64,000 nucleotides of DNA from Coriobacteriaceae bacterium (GTDB lineage: Bacteria; Actinomycetota; Coriobacteriia; Coriobacteriales; Atopobiaceae): the NCBI GenBank assembly GCA_004557505.1, contig SFGZ01000014.1, forward strand, positions 1 through 64,000, written 5' to 3'. The translations under genes and the position numbers were made by a program. The notes beneath the pieces are model-generated. The model was not told the DNA's origin. It worked only from the letters and a program-made list of their open reading frames with translations, and searched no databases. Below are positions 1 through 8,739 of this stretch, piece after piece; within the stretch, counting starts at the first letter, position 1, and each line of letters begins with the position of its first letter.

Positions 1-99
1 ACGCCCAGGACCGCCGAGAGGGCCACCGCCACGGCGGCGAGCGCCTGGATGGTGTAGGTCATGACCGAGGGGTCCACGTAGGCGAGGGCGGGACGGGCC
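1..99. repeat. 99-nt exact duplication of 2018-2116
   Basis: Bases 1-99 are identical to 2018-2116, third codon positions included; the match ends at base 100 (g versus a) and may continue past the left edge. It covers the same part of two tandem paralogous genes, which points to recent duplication or gene conversion, or to an assembly artefact. Confidence 0.9.
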
Positions 100-197
100 G
101 GCACAAGCACCCACACGGCCGCGAGGGCGGCCGCGTAGAGAGCGTCGTGCAGCGCAAGCGCCGCAATCAGTCGTCTTCTCGTCCCTCTCAATTGCAT
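1..197 (-). CDS. Sulfatase-like membrane protein, N-terminal part (runs off window)
   Basis: An open frame starts with ATG at 197-195 and runs off the left edge with 65 codons visible. It encodes a basic N-terminus, a hydrophobic segment and the sequence ARPALAYVDPSVMTYTIQA, which is also present in the neighbouring gene at 220-2232. It is therefore the first part of a tandem paralogue of that LTA-synthase/sulfatase-like protein. A GGAGGGG stretch lies directly before the ATG. It is 22 bases downstream of its paralogue on the same strand, so the two are probably co-transcribed. The catalytic half lies outside the window, so the family assignment rests on the paralogue. Confidence 0.72.
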   Translation of the reverse strand, partial: MQLRGTRRRLIAALALHDALYAAALAAVWVLVPARPALAYVDPSVMTYTIQALAAVAVALSAVLG

Positions 198-219
198 CCC
201 CTCCACGTCCTCGTCGGCG

Positions 220-2232
220 TCAGCGCCAGATGCGCTCGGCGTCTTCGTCTGTGATGATCCAGTCGTTTCCGTCAAGGCGCCAGTTCGAGAAGTCCTGGGA
301 GTCACCCGAGACCTCGTACTCGCGCCAGCTGGTGTCGAGCTTGCCGTTGCTCGTCGTCATGAGGTAGCGGCGCAGGCGGTCGGGGGCGTCGCTACGATCC
401 TCGATGGCTTGGTTGTGCTCGCCGTAGTGGTCAAGCACGTCCTGCGGGGCGCCCATGCCCTTGAGCATCGTTGCCTGGAGGTCGTAGTGGCTCACGGGCT
501 GCTGGGAGATCTGGCAGGGCGCCGAATCGGCCCCGGCGGGCTGCGCCGGCTTCACGAAGATGATGGGGGTGGAGACGCCATCAATCTCGTCCGGCGTGAG
601 GTACCAGGTTCCGTGGTCAGCGGTGATGACGACCGTCGTGCTGTCATAGAGCCCCAGGCGCCTGAGCTCGTCGAGGTAGGCGCGGACGATCTTGAACGCG
701 CCGACCATCTGGGACTCCCAGTCGGCCGACTCCGCGACCTTGTTGCCGTTGGCGTCCATGGTGTAGGGCCAGTGCGTGCCGATAAGGTGGATGAAGCGGA
801 AGGAGGCGTCCTCGTCGTTGGTCGCAAGGCCCCTCTCCCTGAGTTTTGCGAAGTAGGCCGGGTCGTCCATGGCATAGGGGGTGAGCTCGGGGGACGAGGC
901 GCTGGCGCTCGAGACCATGCCCTGGTTGATCTGGTCTGTGTAGAACCAGAAGAAGGGCTTGGATACCCACGGGAGGTCGCGGTAGAGCGCGCAGCCGTAC
1001 AGGACGCCCAGCGTGCCCCGCCAGTCGAGGGCCTCCTTCGCGACCTCCGAGGTGGACTCGAAGTTCTCGACGCGCTGTCCCAAATAGCCATCCCAACCTT
1101 CGATCCAGTCCGCAGTGTCGGAGTAAACGCCCGTGGTGTAACCCTGGGCGGCAACATCATCCAAAAAGTAGCTGCTTGTGTACATGCTCGCGAGGAAGTC
1201 GGCCGGACCCTCGCCCGGCTTCGGCCTAACGCCCGTGAGCAGGGACGGGATGCCATAGCGCGTGGGGATCATCGATCCCACGCTGTTCTGGTACCAGGTG
1301 AAGCCGTCCAGGCCGTCGAGCATGGCGGGGTTGTCGGCAAATGCCTGCTCGGCGTCGGCGGTGTCCGTCATGTCCAGGACGAAGCACACCACGTTGCTCT
1401 TGGGAGAGACGTCGAAGAGGCCCTTCTCGGTGACGGTGATGGAATCCGGCTCGGCCTCCGCCTCGGCAACGATGCCGATGACGCCTGCAACCTGCACCAG
1501 GATGAGGACGGCGCTCGCAATGGCGAGCGTGGCCCTGCCCGCACGCGGGCACCTGGCCACAAGCGTCACAAAGACGGCGATGAGGGCAACCCACACGACC
1601 AGGCTCACGAGGGCGATGGTGTTGTACTGGGTCCAGTCGACAAGGCTCCCGTCGGCAACGGGAAGGCTCGAGTTCATGAGCATGGCCTGGGCGTATGCCC
1701 CCACGCCCATGGCCGCCACGACCGCGACGACGACGTCGAACGCGCGGCCGCGAAACACCGTCAGAGCAAGGCCGCCGACAAGGGCGATGGCAAGCCCGGC
1801 GAGAACCACCAGCCGCCAGATCTGGCGCACGCCAAAGATCAGGCTGCTGGAACTTCCGGAGACAAGCTCCAGCGGTGCCGCCACAAGCACCGTGAGGACG
1901 AGAAGCGCGCAGGCCAGAAGCGAGAGCGCGAGGCGGCGCGCCCAGGGCAGGCCCCCCGTGCGGCGGCACCCGTCGCCGCGCGCGGTGGGCGCCGGCGCGA
2001 GGGCCTCCCGCGCCGCGACGCCCAGGACCGCCGAGAGGGCCACCGCCACGGCGGCGAGCGCCTGGATGGTGTAGGTCATGACCGAGGGGTCCACGTAGGC
2101 GAGGGCGGGACGGGCCATCGCCGTGAGCAGGCAGCCGCTCATCGCGACGATGCCCAGGGCGTCCCATGCAACGACCAGCAGGAATGCCGCCACGCGGCGC
2201 GGGCCGACCGCCTTGAGAGAGCGGCTACTCAT
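220..2232 (-). CDS. Sulfatase/phosphoglycerol transferase-like membrane protein
   Basis: A protein of about 670 residues. The first 270 or so are hydrophobic with several membrane segments and charged loops. The rest (about 280-600) is an alkaline-phosphatase-superfamily domain: a NVVCFVLDMTD strand that would carry the first metal ligand, a MIPTRYGIPSLLTG segment where related LTA synthases and phosphoglycerol transferases keep the nucleophilic Thr, HLIGTHWPY, and the ADHG metal motif near residue 537. Such proteins transfer glycerol phosphate or similar groups to wall polymers outside the membrane. The start chosen (2232) overlaps the end of the upstream gene by 8 bases; ATGs at 2244 (behind GGGACAGGG) and 2265 are alternatives. 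The neighbouring TagF-like gene supports a wall-polymer role. The exact acceptor is unknown. Confidence 0.8.
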   Translation of the reverse strand: MSSRSLKAVGPRRVAAFLLVVAWDALGIVAMSGCLLTAMARPALAYVDPSVMTYTIQALAAVAVALSAVLGVAAREALAPAPTARGDGCRRTGGLPWARRLALSLLACALLVLTVLVAAPLELVSGSSSSLIFGVRQIWRLVVLAGLAIALVGGLALTVFRGRAFDVVVAVVAAMGVGAYAQAMLMNSSLPVADGSLVDWTQYNTIALVSLVVWVALIAVFVTLVARCPRAGRATLAIASAVLILVQVAGVIGIVAEAEAEPDSITVTEKGLFDVSPKSNVVCFVLDMTDTADAEQAFADNPAMLDGLDGFTWYQNSVGSMIPTRYGIPSLLTGVRPKPGEGPADFLASMYTSSYFLDDVAAQGYTTGVYSDTADWIEGWDGYLGQRVENFESTSEVAKEALDWRGTLGVLYGCALYRDLPWVSKPFFWFYTDQINQGMVSSASASSPELTPYAMDDPAYFAKLRERGLATNDEDASFRFIHLIGTHWPYTMDANGNKVAESADWESQMVGAFKIVRAYLDELRRLGLYDSTTVVITADHGTWYLTPDEIDGVSTPIIFVKPAQPAGADSAPCQISQQPVSHYDLQATMLKGMGAPQDVLDHYGEHNQAIEDRSDAPDRLRRYLMTTSNGKLDTSWREYEVSGDSQDFSNWRLDGNDWIITDEDAERIWR
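2018..2116. repeat. Second copy of the 99-nt exact duplication
   Basis: Identical to 1-99. It lies inside the sulfatase-like gene, over the end of the first hydrophobic segment and the AYVDPSVMTYTIQA region. Confidence 0.9.
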
Positions 2233-4171
2233 CGTCACCGCCATGGGTCCCTGTCCCAAACGCACCGGCTGCGGTGATGTCCTTGCCCTCCTGCTTGGCG
2301 AGGATCTCGCCCAGGATGTACTCGCCGGCTACCTCGCCGCCGTGGCCAAGGTTGTAGATGAAGCCGTCCCGGATCTGGCGAATCCTGTCGTGCCAAGACG
2401 CGGGGTCTGAGACCATGTCGTCGATGACGCCCTCGAGGTCGGAGAGGTCCGCGGGGTCGAGCGAGCGGCCTATCTGGTTGCGCAGCGTGATATCGGTGGG
2501 CGTGATGCCAACCTGCTCCCAGTCCGGGTTCGTGACCTTCATGGGAGTGTCGATGAAGAGCGACGGCTTGAGCGTGGTGAACGAGAACTCCTCCGCGATG
2601 GAGGACCAGTCGGTCACCAGGACGTCGGACTCGAGGATCGAGGAGTGGCCGGAGAAGTCCGCCTCGATGGTGAGCTCGTCGGGGCTCACCTTGGAGTATC
2701 GCTCGACCAGTGCCTCCCAGCGCGGGCGGTAGCGCTTCACGTACTCGGGATGGGGTCGGAGGATCACGTGGTACCCGTGGCCAAGCAGGCGGTCGAGCAT
2801 GTCGTCGATGCAGGTGTCGAGGATGTTGTCGGGGTTCCACGAAGGCGCGATGAGGATGATGGGGCGCTCGTGCCGCTCGCGGGGCATCTTCTCGTAGTCC
2901 GCCATCTCGCGGTCGAGGAGGTCGTAGCCGATCTCGGGGACCTTCTTCTTCTGCGTGCGATAGGCCTTCTCCATGGCACGGATCTCCGCCTTCTGGTGGG
3001 GGCCGACGCACATGATGGTGTCGTAGTTGTCGTACTCCTGCTTGGTGCCCGTCAGGTGCATCGAGGTCATGTGGTGGCACATGTAGATGTACTCGATGTC
3101 CTTGCGGATGTACGAGCGCTTGATGTAGTACACGTCGAGGGCGCCGAGGGACGTCACCACAACGTCGGCGTCCGCCTTCATCATGAGGGTGATGAGGCGC
3201 TTCTGGTCAAGATAGTACGGGATGAGGCGGGGCTCTCGCCTTGCGATGTCGAAGACCTGGTCGTTGGGGTCGCTCGTAAGGTAGTGGATGCGCACGTCGG
3301 AGTTGTTGAGCAGCCACTCGATGGCGCCCTGGAAGTACTTGTAGAAGCCCGAGCTCTCGGAGTAGAACACCAGGTGCTTGCCGTCCACCTTGAAGAAGCG
3401 CTTGTAGTCCGCCTTGGCGCGGCGGGCAAGGGGGTTGGGCTGGTACCACTTGCGGTCACCCTTGGTGGCCTCCTCCATGGCGACGAACTCGTCGCGCGCC
3501 TTGTTGAGGTCCTCGTAATCGATGTAGTCGCGCGGCTTCACAATCACGTTGCACAGCGCCTGCACCGCAATCGAGAGCAGGTTGGAGCACACCCAGTAGA
3601 AGGCCATGCCACACACCACGTAGAAGCCCAGGAAGAGCGAGAGGGCGATGGAGATGCCGTTGGTCGTGTTCTTCTCGGCGCGGGACTGCTCGCGCTGGAG
3701 GGGATTGATGTGGTTGGACGCCCAGCCCATGACCACGGCCGAGAGACCCGCCAAAAGCGGCATGACGAGCGACGCGCCGCCGCTCTCGATGGGCACGAGA
3801 CCCAGGAACTCCGTACCGGGCGCACCGGAATCCGTGATGGAGTGGATGACGTCCACCAGGCCAAAGAGGATGACCACCTGGATGGCCAAAGGGACGAGCG
3901 AGAGCAGGGCGTGGTAGTGCCTCTCGTGATAGAGCTCGTTCTGCTTCTCCTCGATGGTCTCGCGGTCGCCGTAGTAGCGGCACTTGATGCGGAAGAGCTC
4001 GGGCATGAGCTGCACCATCACGATGCTGTTCTTCTGGCACCACACCGAGAGGGGCATGAGGATGACCTTGGAGAACAGGGTGAAGAGAAAGATCGCCGCC
4101 CACCAGCTGCCGGTAAGGTCGTGGGCCGGCTGCACGATAAGGGAGAAGAAGCTTGAAAGCGCCTCGAACAT
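2225..4171 (-). CDS. YidC/Oxa1-like domain fused to TagB/TagF-type glycerophosphotransferase
   Basis: A 648-residue protein from the ATG at 4171, which has GGGGG 8 nt upstream. Residues 1-215 resemble YidC/Oxa1/SpoIIIJ insertases: a membrane segment with FTLFSKVILMPLSVW, a charged cytoplasmic hairpin (about 55-90) and later membrane segments. The groove Arg of YidC is replaced by Lys35. Residues about 265-630 resemble CDP-glycerol glycerophosphotransferases: MCHHMTSMH (364-372), the IAPSWNP strand, LRPHPEY (471-477) and VLVTDWSSIAEEF (517-529). I infer a membrane-anchored polymerase or primase for a poly(glycerol phosphate)-like polymer. The two sulfatase-like genes follow directly, the first overlapping by 8 bases, which suggests one wall-polymer operon. 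Whether the YidC part still inserts proteins is unknown. Confidence 0.85.
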   Translation of the reverse strand: MFEALSSFFSLIVQPAHDLTGSWWAAIFLFTLFSKVILMPLSVWCQKNSIVMVQLMPELFRIKCRYYGDRETIEEKQNELYHERHYHALLSLVPLAIQVVILFGLVDVIHSITDSGAPGTEFLGLVPIESGGASLVMPLLAGLSAVVMGWASNHINPLQREQSRAEKNTTNGISIALSLFLGFYVVCGMAFYWVCSNLLSIAVQALCNVIVKPRDYIDYEDLNKARDEFVAMEEATKGDRKWYQPNPLARRAKADYKRFFKVDGKHLVFYSESSGFYKYFQGAIEWLLNNSDVRIHYLTSDPNDQVFDIARREPRLIPYYLDQKRLITLMMKADADVVVTSLGALDVYYIKRSYIRKDIEYIYMCHHMTSMHLTGTKQEYDNYDTIMCVGPHQKAEIRAMEKAYRTQKKKVPEIGYDLLDREMADYEKMPRERHERPIILIAPSWNPDNILDTCIDDMLDRLLGHGYHVILRPHPEYVKRYRPRWEALVERYSKVSPDELTIEADFSGHSSILESDVLVTDWSSIAEEFSFTTLKPSLFIDTPMKVTNPDWEQVGITPTDITLRNQIGRSLDPADLSDLEGVIDDMVSDPASWHDRIRQIRDGFIYNLGHGGEVAGEYILGEILAKQEGKDITAAGAFGTGTHGGDDE

Positions 4172-4363
4172 TGTGTGTGACCCCCGGGTTTTAGGGTGAC
4201 ATTGGGACCGTGCTACCTTACCACGGGGAAACGACGCGCTTACCCCTCCATTACATAATAGAGAAACGCTGTCAACAAGCGCGTCGCCGGCAAACCCTGC
4301 GCCGCCACGTCGCCGCGTGCGGTATCCTCGTGCCGGCAGGATGCGCGCTGTGAGGGGGCACAC

Positions 4364-5596
4364 ATGGCTTTGGGCAACAACGTGCTGGTGGGACAGTCCG
4401 GGGGACCCACGGCAGCGATCAACGCGAGCCTGGCCGGCGTCGTGGGCGCCGCGCGCGGCGCAGGCCTTCATGCAATAGGCATGCGCTATGGCATCCAGGG
4501 GCTCCTCGACGGTCGCGCGGTGGACCTTGACGAGCGGCTGCAAGGCCCCGCCCAGCTCGGGCTCCTCTCCCACACGCCATCGAGCTACCTGGGGAGCTGC
4601 CGCTACAAGCTACCGGATCCCGCAGCGGACGAGGCGCCCTACCGCAGGCTCTTCGAGCGCTTCGGAAAGCTTGGCGCCCGCGCGGTGCTCTACATAGGCG
4701 GCAACGACTCCATGGACACCATCGCCAAGCTCTCCCGCTACGGCGCCGAGGCGGGCTCAGAGATCCGCTTTGTCGGCGTGCCCAAGACCATCGACAACGA
4801 CCTTGTCCTCACCGACCACACGCCCGGTTACGGCAGCGCGGCAAAGTTCATAGCCGCCACCGTGGACGAGCTGGCCTGCGACGCCGACGTCTACGACCTC
4901 AAGAGCGTCACCTTCGTCGAGATCATGGGCCGCGACGCCGGCTGGCTAGCCGCCTCGGCCTCCCTTGCCGGCGAGGCGGGCGGACACGAGCCCGACCTGG
5001 TGCTCCTTCCGGAGGTGACGCTTGACGAGCAGGGCCTTCTCCAGAGACTCGCGGAGCTCATCGCCGAGAGGAACACCGTGGTCGTCGCCGTGAGCGAGGG
5101 CGTGCGCACGGCGGACGGGACGCCCGTCTGCGAGCGCGCCGGCTCCACGGCGCGCCTTGACGCCTTTGGGCATGCGGCCGCGCTTTCGGGCACGAGCCGC
5201 TACCTGGCAGACCTCGCTCGTCGCGAGCTCGGGTGCAAGGCCCGCGCCGTCGAGCTTTGCACCACGCAGCGCTGTGCCTCCCACCTGGCGAGCCAGACCG
5301 ACCTCACCGAGGCCGCCGGCCTGGGCGCCTGCGGCGTGAACGCCGCCCTCGAGGGCGCCACGGGCGTCATGAGCGCGCTCGCGCGCGTCTCCGACGCACC
5401 CTACGAGGTGCGCTACGAGGTGGTGGACGTGAGCCGCGTGGCAAACGCCGTGAAGGCGGTGCCCCCCGAGATGATCCGCGAGGACGGCATGGGCGTGACC
5501 GAGGCGTACCTGCGCTACGCGCGCCCGCTCGTCGCCGGCGAGCCTTCGCTCTCGTTCGTTGGCGGCGTGCCCGCCCACGTGGCGCCGCTGGCGTAG
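4364..5596 (+). CDS. pfkA: Phosphofructokinase, probably PPi-type or mixed-type
   Basis: A 410-residue phosphofructokinase. GQSGGPTAAIN (10-20) forms the first phosphate loop, IGGNDSMDT is at 111-119, PKTIDND at 140-146 and MGRDAGW at 188-194. It phosphorylates fructose 6-phosphate to fructose 1,6-bisphosphate in glycolysis. Lys141 in PKTIDND is the residue found in pyrophosphate-dependent enzymes (ATP-dependent ones have Gly there). The GGND motif differs both from the GGDG of ATP enzymes and from the GGDD of classic PPi enzymes, so the phosphate donor is uncertain. The length exceeds the usual 320 residues of bacterial ATP-PFK. It stands alone, divergent from the wall-polymer genes. Confidence 0.92.
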   Translation: MALGNNVLVGQSGGPTAAINASLAGVVGAARGAGLHAIGMRYGIQGLLDGRAVDLDERLQGPAQLGLLSHTPSSYLGSCRYKLPDPAADEAPYRRLFERFGKLGARAVLYIGGNDSMDTIAKLSRYGAEAGSEIRFVGVPKTIDNDLVLTDHTPGYGSAAKFIAATVDELACDADVYDLKSVTFVEIMGRDAGWLAASASLAGEAGGHEPDLVLLPEVTLDEQGLLQRLAELIAERNTVVVAVSEGVRTADGTPVCERAGSTARLDAFGHAAALSGTSRYLADLARRELGCKARAVELCTTQRCASHLASQTDLTEAAGLGACGVNAALEGATGVMSALARVSDAPYEVRYEVVDVSRVANAVKAVPPEMIREDGMGVTEAYLRYARPLVAGEPSLSFVGGVPAHVAPLA

Positions 5597-5837
5597 GCCC
5601 CGCCAGCATATGGGAACGCGCGGTTCCCGCTGATGGTGGGAAGAGGCGAGCGCTGTGCAATTTGCGCGATTGCCGAACAATTACGCATAGCTCGCTCCCC
5701 AATGGGCATAATGGAACAAAGTGCGGAAGTTGGGATCATATGCAACCGCAAACGGTAGGGGCCTCTCGCGTATGGGAGTACGCGCAGCGACATACGGACA
5801 AATAACGTGAAATGGCTGTCTTGGGGAGGTTTGTGCA

Positions 5838-6611
5838 ATGCTCAGGAGTGTTGACAGTGGCAGCCACCAGCTAAAAGGGGTGAGCGCCGACAGATGGGTC
5901 TCCATGGTGGGCAAGGGAGCCCTTCAGGACTTCCAGGATTGCTTCGTGCGTGACTATCGCATTCCGCTCCTTCTCGTCGACACGCAGGGCAAGCCCCTCC
6001 TTGTCCCCTCACTCAAGCTAGGCTTCTGCAACTTTGCCCAGTCCGGCATGGCACACGACTGCTCGGGCATCGCGGCGCAGGACGTCGCGGAGGTCGTCAG
6101 CTACTTCGAGAGCAGGAGGGTCTTCGATCCGCTGCTGCGCACCTGCAACTTTGGCATCACATCCTTTGCGATGCCCGTCTTTTTCAATGCGCGCCTCGTC
6201 GCCCTGTGGCGCTGCGACGGTCTCGTATTTGATGACGCGCCGCACGCCGAGCGGCTCCAGGCAAAGTTCGACCTCCCCGTCATCACGCACGAGGAGCTTG
6301 GCAACGCAACCTCATGGCTCGAGCGCACGTGTCGCCTTCTCGATGTCCACCTCGAGCCCTCGGCAGGCTCCGGAGGCACCGCCCGCACCCTCTCCCCCGT
6401 CCTCACCCCACGGGAGAACGAGATAGCCGTCCTCGTGTGCGACGGGCTGAGCAACTCCCAGATCGCCGGGCGCCTGTTCCTCAGCGAGAAGACCGTCAAG
6501 ACGCACATGAGCAGCATCCTCGCCAAGCTCAACGTGAAGAACCGCGTTCAGCTCATCTGCGAGTGCGCGGACACCCTTGACGAGAACCCCCGCCAATCGA
6601 TGAGGGGATAG
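5838..6611 (+). CDS. PocR-domain sensor with LuxR-type DNA-binding domain
   Basis: A 257-residue regulator. The first 165 residues resemble the PocR sensory domain, with Cys residues in FCNFAQSG, HDCSG and RTCNFG, a domain that senses small molecules or metals in related regulators. The C-terminal part (about 188-240) is a LuxR/FixJ-type helix-turn-helix: LTPRENEIAVLVCDGLSN, then a recognition helix in SEKTVKTHMSSILAKL. The next gene starts 4 bases after its stop, so the two form an operon. The pair lies beside the divergent hpdA/hpdBC genes, making it the best candidate regulator of the p-cresol locus; that is inferred from position only. Confidence 0.8.
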   Translation: MLRSVDSGSHQLKGVSADRWVSMVGKGALQDFQDCFVRDYRIPLLLVDTQGKPLLVPSLKLGFCNFAQSGMAHDCSGIAAQDVAEVVSYFESRRVFDPLLRTCNFGITSFAMPVFFNARLVALWRCDGLVFDDAPHAERLQAKFDLPVITHEELGNATSWLERTCRLLDVHLEPSAGSGGTARTLSPVLTPRENEIAVLVCDGLSNSQIAGRLFLSEKTVKTHMSSILAKLNVKNRVQLICECADTLDENPRQSMRG

Positions 6612-6615
6612 CGAC

Positions 6616-7518
6616 ATGCGGCCTGCCAAGCTCCTCTTTGTGTGCTCGGACGCCAAGACGCACGAGCGCTTCAAGCGGGGTCTCGCCGCATACGGTTGCG
6701 ATGTGGTCATGTGCTACCGAGCCGAGGAGGCCTTCCGCATCATTCGCTCCTACCGCATCGACGTCGTGATCTTCTCGGTCGAGCTCCAGGACATGAGCGG
6801 CTACGAGGCATGCCGCCGGCTCCGCGAGCGCTACAACATCGTGGAGCAGCCCGCGGTCATCTATTCGACGCACGACTCCGCCGAGGAGCGGCTGGCCGCA
6901 TTCCGCTCGGGCGCCAACATCTTCACCTTCGAGCCCGTTCTCTTCGACCGGCTCTACTACGTGCTGATGCTCCTGGTTCGCAGCAAGCGCATGATGCAGC
7001 GCTCCATGTCACTCGACCAGGTGCTGCGCGTCGCCGACAAGCAGATTGCCGGCAACGCCGAGCGGCCCGCCAGGATCGAGGGCCCTCACGGCACGCTTGT
7101 GAAGTCAGACGTCCTGCGCTGGACCGACGTCCTCACGCAGAGCGTCAACCTCGAGCAGCAGCCCCAGGCCATCGTCCACGAGATGGTCAACCTCACGCTC
7201 GACCTTGTGCCGCGCTTTGGCTCCATCGAGGGCGTGCTCTCCTACCTCGGCGACCTCTGGGAGGGCACGAGCGCGCGCACGGAGCTCGCTCGCGTCTTTG
7301 GGAACGAGGGGAAGCGCTTCTCGCTTGACGTCGACCACGCCACGACCGACGGCGCCTGCGCCCTCATGCTCATGTTCTGCGAGGAGATCCTCGACGGTCA
7401 CACGCCCTCGGAGGCCCTCAGCCGCATCGCCGCAGACGGCTCCGTCAACCACGACGAGGTGGAGGCCCTGCGCCACGTTCTCGTCGCAGATGACTTCATG
7501 TCCAACATCTTTGGCTAG
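6616..7518 (+). CDS. Degenerate receiver (pseudo-receiver) protein with unknown C-terminal domain
   Basis: A 300-residue protein. Residues 1-120 have the layout of a CheY-like receiver, but the phosphoacceptor Asp is Ser54 (in VVIFSVELQDMSGYE), the acidic pair is reduced to Ser11-Asp12, and the conserved Lys before the last loop is Glu106 (TFEPV). Phosphotransfer by the usual route is therefore not expected. The C-terminal half (about 130-300) is helical and acidic; I do not recognise it. It is co-transcribed with the PocR-LuxR regulator (4-base gap) and ends before the convergent hpdA. A role as a protein partner or adaptor of that regulator is plausible but unproven. Confidence 0.7.
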   Translation: MRPAKLLFVCSDAKTHERFKRGLAAYGCDVVMCYRAEEAFRIIRSYRIDVVIFSVELQDMSGYEACRRLRERYNIVEQPAVIYSTHDSAEERLAAFRSGANIFTFEPVLFDRLYYVLMLLVRSKRMMQRSMSLDQVLRVADKQIAGNAERPARIEGPHGTLVKSDVLRWTDVLTQSVNLEQQPQAIVHEMVNLTLDLVPRFGSIEGVLSYLGDLWEGTSARTELARVFGNEGKRFSLDVDHATTDGACALMLMFCEEILDGHTPSEALSRIAADGSVNHDEVEALRHVLVADDFMSNIFG

Positions 7519-7568
7519 CGCATCGCGGGACGCGGCCGAGAGGCGCGCTGCGCCCCGCTCCCAAGGCG

Positions 7569-8561
7569 CTAGAACGGCGTCTCGCTCCCCAGGTAGCATC
7601 TAATGCCATGCCCCTGCACCACCTTGCGGAGGCTCTCGAGCCTCTCGGGCGGCGTGGGCTTGTCGTCCGCAAAGGCATACGTCATCGAGAGCTCCTCCCA
7701 CTTGCTCACGCCAAGCCGGTGGAACGGGAGGATGTTGAGCTCGTTCAGCCCCACCTCCCTCATGAATGCGCCTATCTTGTCGAAGTCCTCATCGGTGTCG
7801 TTGAAGCCCCGAATCACCGGGGTACGCAGGATGAGGCGGGTGGCGCAGGACGAGCTCGCAAGGGCACGGATGTTCTGAAGCACCTGCTCGTTGCCCATGC
7901 CCGTGTACTCGCGGTGCTTCTCGGCATCCATGCTCTTGAGGTCGTTGAAGGCAAAGTCCATGTGGCGCATCACGTTCAGGTAGACATCGGTCGCGGCGGA
8001 GGCCTCCGTCTCGATGGCCTTGTGTATGTAGGCCTCGTCGCAGCGTTCCAGCACGGCAAGCAGGAACTCTGGCTGGAACATGGGGTCGCCGCCCGAGAAG
8101 GTCACGCCGCCGTTGCCGGACCAGTAGTGGCGGTCGCGCTCGAGGATGCGCATTACCTGCTCGACCGTGTACTCTTCGGATATGGTGACCAGAGCATCGT
8201 CGAAGCAGGCATCCACGCATTCAAGCGTGGTGCAGACGTGGCACTTGTCCCAGTCGAACTTCATGGGATGGTCGGGGTCCTGCGAGTTGTCGCTTACCGC
8301 ACCATACGGACAGGCATCCATGCAGCGCGTGCAGCGCTTGTCGGCACGACTCACGCACTTGGACGCGCGATAGAGCTTGCCCTGACGGTTGTAGAAGCTC
8401 TCGGGGTTGCAGCACCACTTGCAGCGGAAGGGGCATCCGGACATGAAGATGAGCGTCCTGCACCCAGGGCCATCGTGGACGCTGTAGGACTGAATGTCGA
8501 AGATCCTTCCCTTGAGCTCTCTGTCCCTGTCGCTCAACGGCGCGGAAAGACTCCTCCTCAT
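7569..8561 (-). CDS. hpdA: 4-hydroxyphenylacetate decarboxylase activating enzyme (radical SAM)
   Basis: A 330-residue glycyl-radical-enzyme activase. Cys43-x3-Cys47-x2-Cys50 (in SGCPFRCKWC) binds the radical SAM [4Fe-4S] cluster; GGVTFSGGDP (151-160) is the SAM-binding glycine motif. Between them is a ferredoxin-like insert with two four-Cys sets (69, 77, 80, 84 and 107, 110, 115, 119), as in activases of HpdB, GD and CutC type. It abstracts a hydrogen from the HpdB glycine using S-adenosylmethionine and an electron. The start at 8561 is preferred because AAGGGAG lies 7 nt upstream; a start at 8585 would put that site inside the gene. In clostridia hpdA follows hpdC on the same strand; here it is divergent from hpdBC. 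Confidence 0.9.
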   Translation of the reverse strand: MRRSLSAPLSDRDRELKGRIFDIQSYSVHDGPGCRTLIFMSGCPFRCKWCCNPESFYNRQGKLYRASKCVSRADKRCTRCMDACPYGAVSDNSQDPDHPMKFDWDKCHVCTTLECVDACFDDALVTISEEYTVEQVMRILERDRHYWSGNGGVTFSGGDPMFQPEFLLAVLERCDEAYIHKAIETEASAATDVYLNVMRHMDFAFNDLKSMDAEKHREYTGMGNEQVLQNIRALASSSCATRLILRTPVIRGFNDTDEDFDKIGAFMREVGLNELNILPFHRLGVSKWEELSMTYAFADDKPTPPERLESLRKVVQGHGIRCYLGSETPF

Positions 8562-8655
8562 GCCTGGCTCCCTTCGTATCGGCAAGCACCACGGCTTGTG
8601 ACCATCGCTCGTTTAGCTCCTGATTATTGGTGATGGGCTCCTTTTGGCCGTAGTG

Positions 8656-8705
8656 CCAAGGTCGCGTCGCGAGGAGGATTTCGCGGAGCGGACCTGCGAC
8701 CTTGG
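8656..8705. promoter_or_regulatory. Inverted repeat in the divergent hpdA/hpdB promoter region
   Basis: CCAAGGTCGC at 8656-8665 and its exact reverse complement GCGACCTTGG at 8696-8705 are separated by 30 bases. The element lies between the divergent hpdA and hpdB starts, so it may be a paired regulator site or the stem of a leader RNA of either gene. Confidence 0.45.
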
Positions 8706-8724
8706 GCCCATATACAACCTTTGG

Positions 8725-8739
8725 CGTCATCCGATGACG
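8725..8739. promoter_or_regulatory. Palindrome upstream of hpdB, possible operator
   Basis: CGTCAT-ccg-ATGACG, perfect 6-bp arms, about 120 bases upstream of the hpdB start in the divergent promoter region. A binding site for a dimeric regulator is possible. Confidence 0.35.

Noticed and set aside
409..2277. A 622-codon plus-strand frame opposite the sulfatase-like gene
   Set aside because: Shadow frame with His/Arg/Gly-rich sequence and no family features; the minus strand holds membrane segments and catalytic motifs.
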